A stretch of 64,000 nt of DNA from Streptomyces roseifaciens (GTDB taxonomy: Bacteria; Actinomycetota; Actinomycetes; Streptomycetales; Streptomycetaceae): NCBI RefSeq assembly GCF_001445655.1, contig NZ_LNBE01000003.1:2152530-2216529 (forward strand), in the 5' to 3' direction. The position numbers and the translations under genes are program-made. Positions 16,420 to 24,565 of the stretch are shown here, in pieces; positions within the stretch are counted from its first letter, which is position 1; the number at the start of each line of letters is the position of its first letter. A model generated the notes under the pieces. The model was not told where the DNA came from. It was given only the letters and a program-made list of their open reading frames with translations, and ran no database searches.

Positions 16420-17336
16420 GTGGCGAACCACGCTTGAGCGAGCGAAGGAAGCGTGCCCTCGGCGGGTACGCCCAGTTCCCGCATGTACCAGGGGAGGTTG
16501 CTGTACACATGCAGCAGCGTGTGGGCGAGCAGCACGGTCGGCTCGAAGGCGCGGCCGTACGACTCGGTGAGACGGGCCAGCAGCTTCGGATCGCCACGGG
16601 TGACGAACAACCCGACACCGACGAAGTCGTACGCGCGGTCACCGATCATGGTCGGTTCGAAGTCGAAGAGGCCGGTCAGGCGCCACCCGTCGGGATCGAC
16701 GAGGAGGTGTTGCCGCATGACTTCTGTGTGGAGGAGCGAGCGCTGCGGGGCCCGGGGGAGGGAGACCGAGGCGAGAAAGTCCGGTATCTGCTCCAGCCAG
16801 TGGTCCGGTAGCCCGCGTGCACGTTGCTGTTCCACGGCGCCGTCGCGTCGGCCGTCCAGGAAGGTTCCCCAGTCCCCTGGGCCCAGGACGTCCTCAAGAG
16901 GGGCGGGATCGAGTGAGTGGAGCACGGCGAGGGCTTCGCCGGTCTCGGTCACGAGCCGTTCACGGTCGGCCCGCGGGATGCCGTCCCAGGCCTGAGCCAG
17001 ATTCCGGCCGGGGAGCCGGGACATCAGCACGTACTGCCAGCCGTTCTCGTACGGGCCGAACTCGCGCACCTGCGGCGTCGCCACCGGCAGCCGCCCTTGG
17101 AGATACGACAGGACGCGGCCTTCGGTGATTCCGTCCTCCGCTGCGGCGCCGGGAAACAGCTTGAGGACGTGGTCGTCGCCCACCGCGTACACCGGCTGGG
17201 AACCGTCGGGAAAACGCGTGAGGGGCTCGCCGGCCAGGCCGAGGCGCGCGCACAGGTCCTCGGCTCCCGGCCGCATAACCGTTTCGTCGGGGACGACGGC
17301 GTCCCACTCTTCATCTGTATCCACCGGCGGAAGCAT
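16413..17336 (-). CDS. aminoglycoside-phosphotransferase-like (APH) kinase-fold protein
   Basis: About 307 residues from ATG 17336 (a TTG at 17372 would add 12). The APH fold is seen as PVYAVGDDHVLKLFPGAAAE (strand with the ATP-binding Lys), GWQYVLMSRLPGRNLAQAWD (hinge), and TGLFDFEPTMIGDRAYDFVG, with the metal-binding DFE in the DFG place. The catalytic Brenner loop is divergent: it reads LLHTEVMRQHLLVD where the family has HGDxxxxN, so Asp and Asn are Glu and His. This variant recurs in a subgroup related to hygromycin-type phosphotransferases, so activity is possible but unproven. It converges with the 2-MIB remnant. Confidence 0.82.
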   Translation of the reverse strand: MLPPVDTDEEWDAVVPDETVMRPGAEDLCARLGLAGEPLTRFPDGSQPVYAVGDDHVLKLFPGAAAEDGITEGRVLSYLQGRLPVATPQVREFGPYENGWQYVLMSRLPGRNLAQAWDGIPRADRERLVTETGEALAVLHSLDPAPLEDVLGPGDWGTFLDGRRDGAVEQQRARGLPDHWLEQIPDFLASVSLPRAPQRSLLHTEVMRQHLLVDPDGWRLTGLFDFEPTMIGDRAYDFVGVGLFVTRGDPKLLARLTESYGRAFEPTVLLAHTLLHVYSNLPWYMRELGVPAEGTLPSLAQAWFATT

Positions 17337-17384
17337 GAGCGCACCGTAGACAGCGCGCTTTCCGGCCGGCAACAGGGTTTCTGG

Positions 17385-18065
17385 ATCATGGCGTCCCCGG
17401 GGGCTGGACTGCCCGCGGCCACGATCGCGACACTGCTCGACCGCCGACTGGACGGCCCGGCCGGGACACCGCGTCGCCTTGCTGGTCCCTGCCGACCTTG
17501 CGGCACGTCCTCGCCAGCGGGGCGGCCCTGCCGTACCCGGTCCTGGAGCGTCTGCGCGTGTGCCTGCCCGCCGGCGCGACCGTGCACAGCGTCTACGGGG
17601 CCACCGAGGCCTTGCCCATCAGCATGATCGGCCACCATGAGCTGCTGCCTCTGCGCCCCGTCACCACCTCGGGCTCCGGGGTGTGTCCGGAGCGCCCTTT
17701 GCCCGGCGTCACCGTGCGCGTCCTTCCCCTGGACCCCGTCCCCTCGGGACGGCTGGGCACGGTGGGAGAGCCGGCCGTCGCCGGGCCCAACGTCAGCCCT
17801 GCCTACCTGGACGGCACCGTCGGCCGGGCGTCGGAGCCCCACGACCGGGAAGGCGGGCACCTCCACCGCATGGGCGACGCCGGCAGACTCGACGAGCAGG
17901 GACGCATCTGGTTCCACGGCCGCATCGCCCACCGAGTGCGCACCGCGGCGGGTGACGTGCGCGGGTGCTGTTCCACCCGTCGCTGCCCATGGACCATCGC
18001 CACGGCACCAAGTCCGACCGCATGCGGCTGACGCGTTGGGCCGCGGCTCGACGCACGACGCACCA
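17385..18065 (+). pseudogene. decayed OleC-like AMP-ligase (acyl-CoA synthetase family) fragment
   Basis: Only the C-terminal third of an adenylate-forming enzyme remains. HVLASGAALPYPVLERLRVC, then TVHSVYGATEALPIS (the A5-like YGATE motif), LPGVTVRVLP, and LHRMGDAGRLDEQGRIWFHG (the A7/A8 region) are read in the frame starting near 17498. The expected continuation, HPSLPMDHRHGTKSDRMRLT, is in a different frame after about 17960, so at least one frameshift separates it. No N-terminal AMP-binding core (the STGTTG motif) is present upstream. The wording of the motifs resembles beta-lactone synthetase/OleC proteins of olefin pathways. No partner ole genes are present in the window. Confidence 0.7.
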
Positions 18066-18167
18066 CCTGAGAGCCGCACCCGGCGTCTCCCGGGCCATCT
18101 GGACTTCCGGGGGCATCCGGACCTTACGAGGGCGGCTGCCCGGTGACGGGAGCGGCGTGCGGGTGGG

Positions 18168-18497
18168 TCACTTGGGCGGCAGCCCGGCCGTGGCGTCCCA
18201 GGCCGCCTTCAGCCATTCGTCCAGGACGTCGTCGTCGAGGACCTCGCCCGCCACGTACGCCCAGCCGTGCGAGGTCCGGCCGCGGAATTCGTAGGGCCGC
18301 GCGCCGGGCTGGGCGAGGGCGTCGGCCATGTCGTCGGGGTCGACGCGTACGAGCAGGTCGTCCCCGAACACCCCGGCCACCGTGTTCCCCCGGTCCAGGA
18401 AGCAGACCGCGCCGAACATCTTCTTCTCGGCAACGTCCAGGTCGGCCCGTTCCAGGTGCCGGCGGACTCTGTCCGCCAGCACCTCGTCGTAGGCCAT
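18168..18497 (-). CDS. TfoX N-terminal-domain protein
   Basis: 109 residues beginning MAYDEVLADRVRRHLERADL, followed by DVAEKKMFGAVCFLDRGNTV and later GWAYVAGEVLDD, the small beta-alpha TfoX_N fold. Its biochemical role is not settled; the domain is often found alone and linked with stress or glyoxalase genes. It starts four bases after the stop of the VOC gene, so it is the second gene of a two-gene operon probably controlled by the TetR regulator just upstream. Confidence 0.85.
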   Translation of the reverse strand: MAYDEVLADRVRRHLERADLDVAEKKMFGAVCFLDRGNTVAGVFGDDLLVRVDPDDMADALAQPGARPYEFRGRTSHGWAYVAGEVLDDDVLDEWLKAAWDATAGLPPK

Positions 18498-18501
18498 CGG
18501 G

Positions 18502-18888
18502 TCAGCCGCCGAACTGCCAGAGGAACCACTGGTTCCCCCACGGGTCCTGGACGACCGCGACCGAGACCGGGCCCTTCTGGCGCTTGGGGGCCAGGACCTT
18601 GCCGCCGTTGCCCTCGACCGCGGCGATGGTGGCGTCGATGTCGTCGGTGCCCAGGAACGGCATCGCCTTGCCCGTCTTCCAGAACTCCGCCAGGTCACCC
18701 GACTCCGGGTTGCCCTCCCACATCAGGCCGACCTGAGCGCCGCCGTCACCGGTTCCCATGATCGGGTAGCCGGGGATGTCGATGTCCACGCTCCACCCGA
18801 AAGTCTCGGTGTAGAACTTTCGCGCCTCGCTGTGGGCCGCCTGCGGCACCGTGATGTCCACCAGGTTGCAGGGATTCGCCTTAGCCAT
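18502..18888 (-). CDS. VOC-superfamily (glyoxalase/bleomycin-resistance-type) protein
   Basis: 128 residues starting MAKANPCNLVDITVPQAAHS. Two beta-alpha-beta-beta-beta units form the vicinal-oxygen-chelate fold: EARKFYTETFGWSVDIDIPG in the first, and GTDDIDATIAAVEGNGGKVL plus VAVVQDPWGNQWFLWQFGG in the second. Family members are lyases, dioxygenases or drug-binding proteins; no specific reaction can be assigned. AAAGGA precedes the ATG at 18888; the longer open frame is unsupported. A palindromic operator shared with the neighbouring TetR gene lies 73 bases upstream. Confidence 0.87.
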   Translation of the reverse strand: MAKANPCNLVDITVPQAAHSEARKFYTETFGWSVDIDIPGYPIMGTGDGGAQVGLMWEGNPESGDLAEFWKTGKAMPFLGTDDIDATIAAVEGNGGKVLAPKRQKGPVSVAVVQDPWGNQWFLWQFGG

Positions 18889-18950
18889 CGTTCTTTCCTT
18901 TCGATGTCCGATATAGATCATTTGCTCACGTTTTCGCGACATCTTCACTC

Positions 18951-18988
18951 TAGCTCATCAGTACGGACGACCGTACCAATAGCTCATC
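18951..18988. promoter_or_regulatory. probable TetR operator upstream of VOC-TfoX operon
   Basis: GTACGG-ACGA-CCGTAC (18961-18976) is a perfect inverted repeat. It is flanked by direct repeats TAGCTCATC at 18951-18959 and 18980-18988. On the minus strand it reads ATTGGTACGGTCGTCCGTAC, nearly the same as the site in front of the TetR gene at 19721-19740, so the same repressor probably binds both. Confidence 0.7.
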
Positions 18989-19018
18989 CAAAGAGTGACC
19001 CGGATCGCATTCGCGCAT

Positions 19019-19086
19019 GCAGAAGGCCCGCCGTCGACGCGGCGACGGAACTCTGCGTTCCTGCGCGTCGGCGGCGGGCCTTCTGC
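19019..19086. terminator. terminator after TetR gene
   Basis: A 15-bp perfect stem, GCAGAAGGCCCGCCG against CGGCGGGCCTTCTGC, lies 19 bases beyond the TetR stop on the minus strand. It isolates the regulator from the VOC operon. Confidence 0.8.
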
Positions 19087-19104
19087 AATCCGCTGCGGGC
19101 CGGG

Positions 19105-19701
19105 CTATGCGGGCGCGGGCGTCACTCCCAGCGCCTGCCGCAAAACCGTGAGGACCTGCTCGCGGTCCGGAGGCTCGGGCGCGGTCATCACCTGCAGGCA
19201 CAGCCCGTTCATCAGCGGCGGAATGCACGCCGCGAGCACGGGCCCCACCGCCGGGGTCATCGCCTCGACGCTCTCCCGGGTCAGGCGCGCGGCTGCCTCC
19301 CGCAGGGCCGGACGGCGCAGCGCCGCGAGGTACAGCTCGAACTCCACGACCATCCCGGTCCGGCCCTCGCCCAGGCAGGCCATGACGGAATCCGCCAGCG
19401 CCTCGGCCAGCTGCTCGCGGGTGTCCTGTGCATGCTCGGTGGCCCACTGGCGCACGAAGCCGGCGAAGCGGTCCGCGGCCCGCTCGAGCGCGGCTTGGAC
19501 GAGCGCCTCGCGGTCGGCGAAGTGGTAGGTCGTGGAGCTGAGCGAGACGTCGGCCCGCTCGGCGATCGCCCGGTGACTGAGGCCCTCCAGGCCGCGTTCT
19601 GCGATCAGCTCCTCCGCGACCTCGGCGATGCGCTCCCGGCGATTCGGGTCGTGCCGGCGCGTACGGCGCGGGCGCCGCTCGGCCTCATCCACCACGATCA
19701 T
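19105..19701 (-). CDS. TetR-family repressor of the VOC-TfoX operon
   Basis: 198 residues from ATG 19701 with GAAGGGGTA directly upstream (earlier in-frame starts exist at 19722 and 19743). The N-terminal helix-turn-helix reads RRERIAEVAEELIAERGLEG, then HRAIAERADVSLSSTTYHFA. The C-terminal helical domain (LYLAALRRPALREAAARLTR) is of the RcdA/BetI-like group and should bind a small ligand. Its own promoter carries ATTGGTACGGACGTACGTAA, and a near copy stands in front of the VOC gene, so autoregulation and control of that operon are likely. The ligand is unknown. Confidence 0.88.
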   Translation of the reverse strand: MIVVDEAERRPRRTRRHDPNRRERIAEVAEELIAERGLEGLSHRAIAERADVSLSSTTYHFADREALVQAALERAADRFAGFVRQWATEHAQDTREQLAEALADSVMACLGEGRTGMVVEFELYLAALRRPALREAAARLTRESVEAMTPAVGPVLAACIPPLMNGLCLQVMTAPEPPDREQVLTVLRQALGVTPAPA

Positions 19702-19720
19702 TACCCCTTCCCGAGCGTTC

Positions 19721-19740
19721 ATTGGTACGGACGTACGTAA
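19721..19740. promoter_or_regulatory. TetR autoregulatory operator
   Basis: ATTGGTACGGACGTACGTAA, an imperfect palindrome centred on CGGACGTACG, lies 20 bases ahead of the TetR ATG. It shares the core ATTGGTACGGnCGTnCGTA with the site at 18961-18980 (minus strand). Confidence 0.7.
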
Positions 19741-19804
19741 CATGTCAGGGTTGCAGGGTAACGGGTGGCCGACCGGGCCGGTCCGCCTGTCGTACGGGCG
19801 AGCC

Positions 19805-20212
19805 CTACGAGGGGCCTCGGCGGTTCTCCCGCCAAGCCGCGAGGACCGTGTCGATGTCGTAGGGGGAGAGGTTCAGCGGTGCGCCGGGCGGGGGCATGCG
19901 GAGGGCGGCGGTGATCTTGTCGTTGATCCCGGCGATGATCCGCCGCACCTCGCGCTCCGTCCTGGCTTCCACGGCCGAGGCGAGGGCGTCCTCGGCCTCC
20001 TTGCGCAGGGCGAGCGCCGGCGGGAGGAAGGAGATCTTCTCGCGCCGCATCTTCTCCTTGATCCACCAGTCCTCGTCGTACGGGCGCTCCAGGCCGGGCA
20101 GCGGCTTGCCGAACCCCGGCAGGTCCTTGAAGGCGCCGCGCTGTTCGGCTTCCCGTATCTGGCGGTCGGTCCACGATTCGAATTCCATGCCGCGGGGTTT
20201 GCGTTCGGTCAC
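19805..20212 (-). CDS. DUF1992 / DnaJ-homologue-subfamily-C-28-like protein
   Basis: 135 residues with the conserved DUF1992 core: ESWTDRQIREAEQRGAFKDL, then PGFGKPLPG, and DEDWWIKEKMRREKISFLPP. This family is named after a domain of eukaryotic DNAJC28, but the bacterial forms have no J-domain HPD motif and no proven role. The GTG at 20212 has GGAGGAGCGAG ahead and overlaps the stop of the upstream nuclease-like gene by four bases (GTGA), so the pair is translationally coupled. The C-terminus contains SPYDIDTVLAAW. Confidence 0.85.
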   Translation of the reverse strand: MTERKPRGMEFESWTDRQIREAEQRGAFKDLPGFGKPLPGLERPYDEDWWIKEKMRREKISFLPPALALRKEAEDALASAVEARTEREVRRIIAGINDKITAALRMPPPGAPLNLSPYDIDTVLAAWRENRRGPS

Positions 20213-22062
20213 TGCTCGCTCCTCCGCCGCTCGGCCCTGCCGTCTCTGCCTCCAGGATCGCAAACACCGGGCCCCGGCCCGGAGCCGACCGGCTGCGGCC
20301 CCCGGTCGGCCCGCAGCCGGTAGGGGCCGAGCTCCCAGTGCCAGTCGTTGCGCAGGACCAGCGCCGCGAGATCGAGGGAGGTGAAGGGGATGCCCCGCGC
20401 GATGTCCCGTACATCCGGCCAGGTCAGCTCCCTGGAGGCCAGAGCCGCACCGATTCTGCGCTCCAGCTCCGGGTCGACCGGGTGCCGTACGAGATCCGCG
20501 CGCGTGCGGGCGCCGTCGGTGACCAGGAGACCCCACCCCTTGCGACGGCACAGCCCGGCCGCGGCGCGGTGCTTGGCCTGGTTGATCGCGAGCGGGATGT
20601 CGCCCCGCGGCTTGGCCTCGATGAGCACGGTGCGGCCGTCGGTGGTGACGGCCAGGAAGTCGGGGTAGTACGAGCGCCGCCGCCCGGCGTGGGTGTAGCC
20701 GAGGGCGAGGGGCTGCTCCTGGAAGTAGGCGACCTGGTCGGCGTGGTCCAGGAGCTGGACGACCCGCAGCTCCGTCACCGACTCGTACTGCACTTCGCGC
20801 CCCAGCTTGCCGCTGAACCAGACGCCGGAGTGCTCGCGCTGCCGCACGCTGCGCCGGGCCGCCAGCTCTTCCCGGGCGGGGGCGGGACCGGGACCAGAAG
20901 CACCGAACCAGTCGGCCGCCTCGGCCAGCGCCGCCCACCGGCGTGACGCGCGCTCCCGGCGTTCGGCCGTCCTTTGCTGCCGCCGCTCCTCCTTGTGCCG
21001 CTCGGCAAGCGCCGTGACGGCCTCCTTGAGGAGACTCCGGGCCTGTTCGTCGCGGTACCCGGCGAGACGTGCCAGGACCAGGCCGCCGGGGTCGAGCGGC
21101 ACGCCGGGCAGTGCCACCTCGGCGACGGCCGGCAACCGCTGCGCGACAGGGGTGTCGTGCGCGCGTTCGGGGCCGAGGAGGTCACCCAAGGCCTCGCGCA
21201 GGGCGACGGTGGCCGGCTCGCGGCTGCCGAGCATCCGGGTGATGCCGCGGGCCTGCAACTGGCTGATGCGCTGCCGCGTCCGCGAGAATTCCTGCCCTAT
21301 GGCCTGCTGAGTGGACGGCTCATGGCCCTCGAGCCCCAGCCGCCGGCACAGCACGGAGTGGGCTCGTGCGTCACGCAGCTCGTCGACGGCCGCGGCCACC
21401 AGGTCCCGCAGCACGGTCGCCGTGCCGGCACTGTCACCGGCCACTGCTTCCCAGGACAGGTCGGTGGTCGCATAGCCCGGGCAGACGGTGTCCAGCAGCC
21501 AGGCCTCCAGCAGGAGCCGGCCGTCGGCCTGCCACAGCCGCTCGGCGACCGGGCGCAGCGCCTCGACCGGGAAGGCGCCGAGGGCCCTGAGCGGCTTCCT
21601 GGCCAGGAACTCGGCACGGCGCTCGGGCGACAGGCGGTGTCCGGTCACCTCCTGCCAGACGCCGGCTATCGCACTCGGCTCGCAGACCGAGGGCCGCTCG
21701 CGCTTCCCCCGCAGGCCCGCTGCCTCCCGCTCCTTCCTGGCAGCCGCCCGTAGCTGACGGTTCTCCGCGAGCCGCGCCTGCCAGTCGTACGCCCCCGAAG
21801 CGAGCCGTTCGGTCAGCCACGCGACGGCCGCCTCGCCATCGGCCGCCTCACCATCAGCTGCCTCGTCCGGCGGAACCAGTTGCCTGGCCGCCCAGCGCAT
21901 GGCAGTGATGCTGCGCTGGTGCCGGTCCGCCAGCTCCTCGACGCTCAGCCCTCCGGCGATACCGTCGACGAGCCGTCCGTACTCCTCGGCACTCCAGCTG
22001 CGCCCCCTGCGCTCCGGCACCGGTATGTCGTCCACGTCACCGTCCACCTGCAAGCCCCCCAC
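20209..22062 (-). CDS. HTH protein with C-terminal TnsA-like PD-(D/E)XK endonuclease domain
   Basis: 617 residues, cytoplasmic. Residues 20-62 form an HTH-like segment (RSWSAEEYGRLVDGIAGG, ELADRHQRSITAMRWAARQL). Residues about 240-280 form a second, sigma-region-4-like HTH (TQQAIGQEFSRTRQRISQLQ). The C-terminal third looks like the TnsA catalytic domain: ESVTELRVVQLLDHADQVAY gives the conserved Glu residues (427 and 431), YYPDFLAV gives Asp468, and VLIEAKPRG gives Glu482 and Lys484, with QAKH following. A basic coiled-coil stretch (KEERRQQRTAERRERASRRW) joins the parts. TnsA proteins cut transposon ends, but no TnsB, TnsC or inverted repeats are nearby, so this is a free-standing nuclease-like protein. 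The start is a weak GTG; GTG at about 22047 is an alternative. Confidence 0.8.
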   Translation of the reverse strand: MGGLQVDGDVDDIPVPERRGRSWSAEEYGRLVDGIAGGLSVEELADRHQRSITAMRWAARQLVPPDEAADGEAADGEAAVAWLTERLASGAYDWQARLAENRQLRAAARKEREAAGLRGKRERPSVCEPSAIAGVWQEVTGHRLSPERRAEFLARKPLRALGAFPVEALRPVAERLWQADGRLLLEAWLLDTVCPGYATTDLSWEAVAGDSAGTATVLRDLVAAAVDELRDARAHSVLCRRLGLEGHEPSTQQAIGQEFSRTRQRISQLQARGITRMLGSREPATVALREALGDLLGPERAHDTPVAQRLPAVAEVALPGVPLDPGGLVLARLAGYRDEQARSLLKEAVTALAERHKEERRQQRTAERRERASRRWAALAEAADWFGASGPGPAPAREELAARRSVRQREHSGVWFSGKLGREVQYESVTELRVVQLLDHADQVAYFQEQPLALGYTHAGRRRSYYPDFLAVTTDGRTVLIEAKPRGDIPLAINQAKHRAAAGLCRRKGWGLLVTDGARTRADLVRHPVDPELERRIGAALASRELTWPDVRDIARGIPFTSLDLAALVLRNDWHWELGPYRLRADRGPQPVGSGPGPGVCDPGGRDGRAERRRSEQ

Positions 22063-22186
22063 TCTGCACGCCTATTGCCGGCCACGAGGCGGTGGCCTGC
22101 GTACGGGAGTATGGCCGATGCGTGTTCGCGGAAGCGGGGAGGATGGCTGCCTCATCGCGCGGCGAGGCCGTCAAGGCGGCCGGCGC

Positions 22187-22272
22187 CCGGGCCTGGTAGG
22201 CCCGGCCTGCTTGCAGGCGACGCACTGCTGTTGCGCGGACGGGCCGGTGCCCGCGGACGGTCCGGTGCCCGC
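22187..22272. repeat. hairpin and 18-bp direct repeat between oxygenase and nuclease genes
   Basis: CCGGGCC-TGGTA-GGCCCGG (22187-22205) is a perfect hairpin 84 bases past the oxygenase stop and may be its terminator. Between about 22237 and 22272 two copies of CGGACGG(G/T)CCGGTGCCCG stand almost side by side. Nothing else is evident in this 226-bp gap. Confidence 0.55.
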
Positions 22273-22288
22273 CCGCGCAGCGGTGCCG

Positions 22289-23266
22289 TTACCTCAGGGC
22301 GATCTCGGCGACCTTGGACCGGACGTAGGCGCGGGCCGTGACCGGAGGGTGGGGTACCCGGCCGATCGGGGCGGGGAGCGACTCGACGACGGTGTCCGGG
22401 TCGCAGTCGTAGAAGTAGACCAGGGACATCAGCTCCTCGGACGGGGCGTCGGCGGGCGGAGCCAGTACGCGGTGGCGGCCGGAGCGCCAGCGGTCGCCGG
22501 TCCAGCGGGCCATCAGGTCACCGATGTTGACGGTGAGCGCGTCGGGGTCGTAGGGGGCGTCCTGCCAGCCGTCGTCCTCGGTGTGGACCTGCAGACAGCC
22601 CTTGCCGGGCTGCCGGTCGAGGACCGTGACGGTGCCGAAGTCGGTGTGCGGGCCGACACGGAACTGGCCCGGCTGCGGTGTTCCCGCGGTGGTGATGGCG
22701 GGATACCAGTTGAGGGTCAGGGTCCAGTCGGGGCGGGTGGTGTGGCGGGTGAAGAAGTCGAGCGGCCGGCGCAGGGCCGCCGCCAGGAGTTCGAGCAGTT
22801 CGTCGGCGAGCGTTCGCATGGAACGTACGTACCGCGCGAGGAGGGGCTGCAGCTCCGGGGACCAGGACGGCCAGGCCTCCGGCAGCAATCCGGGCACGGG
22901 GCGCTCGGCAGCGGCGTCGTACGGGCCGGGGGCCATCGACCAGGTCTCCACCAGGTCGGGCGGTGTGATCAGGCCTTCCGCCCGGCCGGTGGCCACCGCT
23001 CCTGGGCCGCTCCAGCCGTACTTGCCGGCCTCCGCCAGGAACGGCAGCTTGATGTCGGCCGGTTGGTGGAAGAAGGTGCGGGCCGCGGCGCGGATCGCGG
23101 CAGGCAGGTCGGGGTGGACGCCATGGCCGGTGACGAGCAGGAAGCCCGCTCGCGCGAGCGATTGGTCGACGGCGGCGGCGAGACGATCGCGGCTCCGGCG
23201 GTCGCCGGTCCGCCACAGCGAGAGGTCGATCGTAGGAATGATCGTAGGAATGGTGGAAGCACTCAT
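22289..23266 (-). CDS. 2OG-Fe(II)/isopenicillin-N-synthase-family oxygenase
   Basis: 325 residues. The N-terminal DIOX_N part reads IPTIDLSLW and GFLLVTGHGVHPDLPAAIRA. The jelly-roll core carries the iron ligands: His and Asp in GPHTDFGTVTVL and the distal His in WRSGRHRVLAP. The cosubstrate-binding R-x-S of typical members is not obvious; the equivalent stretch reads EELMSLVYFYD, with Leu where the Arg is expected, so cosubstrate use may differ. The family includes oxidative cyclases and hydroxylases of secondary metabolism, but no pathway partners are next door. A ribosome site AGGAG precedes the ATG. The reaction is unassigned. Confidence 0.87.
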   Translation of the reverse strand: MSASTIPTIIPTIDLSLWRTGDRRSRDRLAAAVDQSLARAGFLLVTGHGVHPDLPAAIRAAARTFFHQPADIKLPFLAEAGKYGWSGPGAVATGRAEGLITPPDLVETWSMAPGPYDAAAERPVPGLLPEAWPSWSPELQPLLARYVRSMRTLADELLELLAAALRRPLDFFTRHTTRPDWTLTLNWYPAITTAGTPQPGQFRVGPHTDFGTVTVLDRQPGKGCLQVHTEDDGWQDAPYDPDALTVNIGDLMARWTGDRWRSGRHRVLAPPADAPSEELMSLVYFYDCDPDTVVESLPAPIGRVPHPPVTARAYVRSKVAEIALR

Positions 23267-23462
23267 GCTGCTCTTCTCCTCATTGTCCTGCCGCGTCCGC
23301 GGTGGTGAAGCGGCCCGGTCATGGTCGTCCGACGGGCGGGCGCCGCCCAGCCGTTCGCCGGGAAGCGGGAGGAACAGGCGATTCCGGCCCGGTGAGACGG
23401 GAGAATGCGGCAGGCTGCGGGCCCGGTCGGTGCCCGGGCCGTCTATCGTCGGGTCCTGTCGT

Positions 23463-23516
23463 GGAGTTCGCGAGTTCGCGAGTTCGCGAGTTCGCGAGTT
23501 CGCGAGATCACGAGAT
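23463..23516. repeat. 10-bp tandem repeat array (GAGTTCGCGA)
   Basis: Five units of GAGTTCGCGA with a degenerate last copy (GAGATCACGA) lie about 30 bases before the Lrp gene. Each unit contains TCGCGA, a short palindrome, so the array presents identical sites on one face of the helix. Confidence 0.85.
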
Positions 23517-23545
23517 GGCGTGAAGGCACGGGAGGGGAGGCCGCA

Positions 23546-24565
23546 GTGGTGGGCTCGGGCTCGGGCACCTTCGACGCTCTGGAACTGGGGCTGTTACAGG
23601 CCCTCCAGCTCGACGGGCGCGCGGCCCTGAGCCGCATCGCACGCCGTCTGGGCGCCTCGGAACGCACGCTGGCCCGCCGCTACAGCCGACTGTGCACGCT
23701 GGGCCTGCGCGTCGTCGGCCAGCCCGTCCCGGCACGGCTGGGCATGACCCGCTGGCTGCTGCGCCTCCACTGCGCCCCCGACTCCGCGGGCTCCGTCGCC
23801 CAGGCCCTGGCCCGCCGGCCCGACACCAGCTGGATCTCGCTGGCCTCAGGGGGCACCGAGCTGTACTGCGCCCTCACCACTTCGACGCCGCACGAGCGGG
23901 ACGCCCTGCTCCTGGAGAAGCTGCCCCGCACCCCCGGACTGACGGGCGTCGGCGCACACTGCCTGCTACGCGTCTTCACCGACATCACCAGTACGTGGTA
24001 CGCCAGCGGCATCCCGTTCGGCCCGGCCGATGGCCACGAAGGCCGCGTCCCGGCCCCTGCCTTGAGGACCCTGGAACCTCCCGAGCCCCTGTCCCTGGAC
24101 GCCACCGACCGCGCTCTCCTCACCGAGCTGGCCAAGGACGGCCGGGCAGGCCTGCCCGAGCTCGCGGCCGCCACCGGCCGCTCGCCCTCCAGCGTCCAAC
24201 GCCACCTCGAACACCTCAAGTCCCAGGGAGCACTGGGCTTCTCCGTGGACTTCGCGCCCCGGCACCTGGGTTACCACTTGATGACTCACTTCTGGCTGCG
24301 AGTGGCTCCCGGCGACGTCTCGGCCGTCGGCCGTGCCCTGGCCGTCCACCCCGAAATAGCCTTCGCAGCCGCCACCACCGGTCCGCACAATCTCGTGGCC
24401 AGCGGAGTCTTCCGCGGCAGCCACGACCTCCACCACTACCTCGACCACCGCATCGGCTCGCTCCCCGGCATCCAGGCCATCGAGACCGCCCCCATCCTCC
24501 GCGAGGTCAAACGGCTGGCCTTCGGCGCCCGGCTTCTTCCGGGCCTCAGCGCTCAGCTGCCTTGA
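23546..24565 (+). CDS. Lrp/AsnC-family regulator with two HTH domains
   Basis: 339 residues from GTG 23546 (GGGAGGGGAGG upstream; GTG 23549 is equally possible). It is a tandem duplication of the AsnC unit: first HTH ALSRIARRLGASERTLARRY with a RAM-like domain, then a second HTH GLPELAAATGRSPSSVQRHL (after about residue 220) with its own RAM domain (LPGIQAIETAPILREVK). Double AsnC proteins are common in Streptomyces and often sense amino acids or metabolites. The upstream 10-bp repeat array could be its operator. The stop codon overlaps the -35 element of the next gene's promoter, so the two are tightly packed. Confidence 0.87.
   Translation: MVGSGSGTFDALELGLLQALQLDGRAALSRIARRLGASERTLARRYSRLCTLGLRVVGQPVPARLGMTRWLLRLHCAPDSAGSVAQALARRPDTSWISLASGGTELYCALTTSTPHERDALLLEKLPRTPGLTGVGAHCLLRVFTDITSTWYASGIPFGPADGHEGRVPAPALRTLEPPEPLSLDATDRALLTELAKDGRAGLPELAAATGRSPSSVQRHLEHLKSQGALGFSVDFAPRHLGYHLMTHFWLRVAPGDVSAVGRALAVHPEIAFAAATTGPHNLVASGVFRGSHDLHHYLDHRIGSLPGIQAIETAPILREVKRLAFGARLLPGLSAQLP

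Noticed and set aside
20209..22062. Tn7-like transposon
   Set aside because: The TnsA-like domain is alone; no TnsB, TnsC, target selector or terminal repeats occur within the window.
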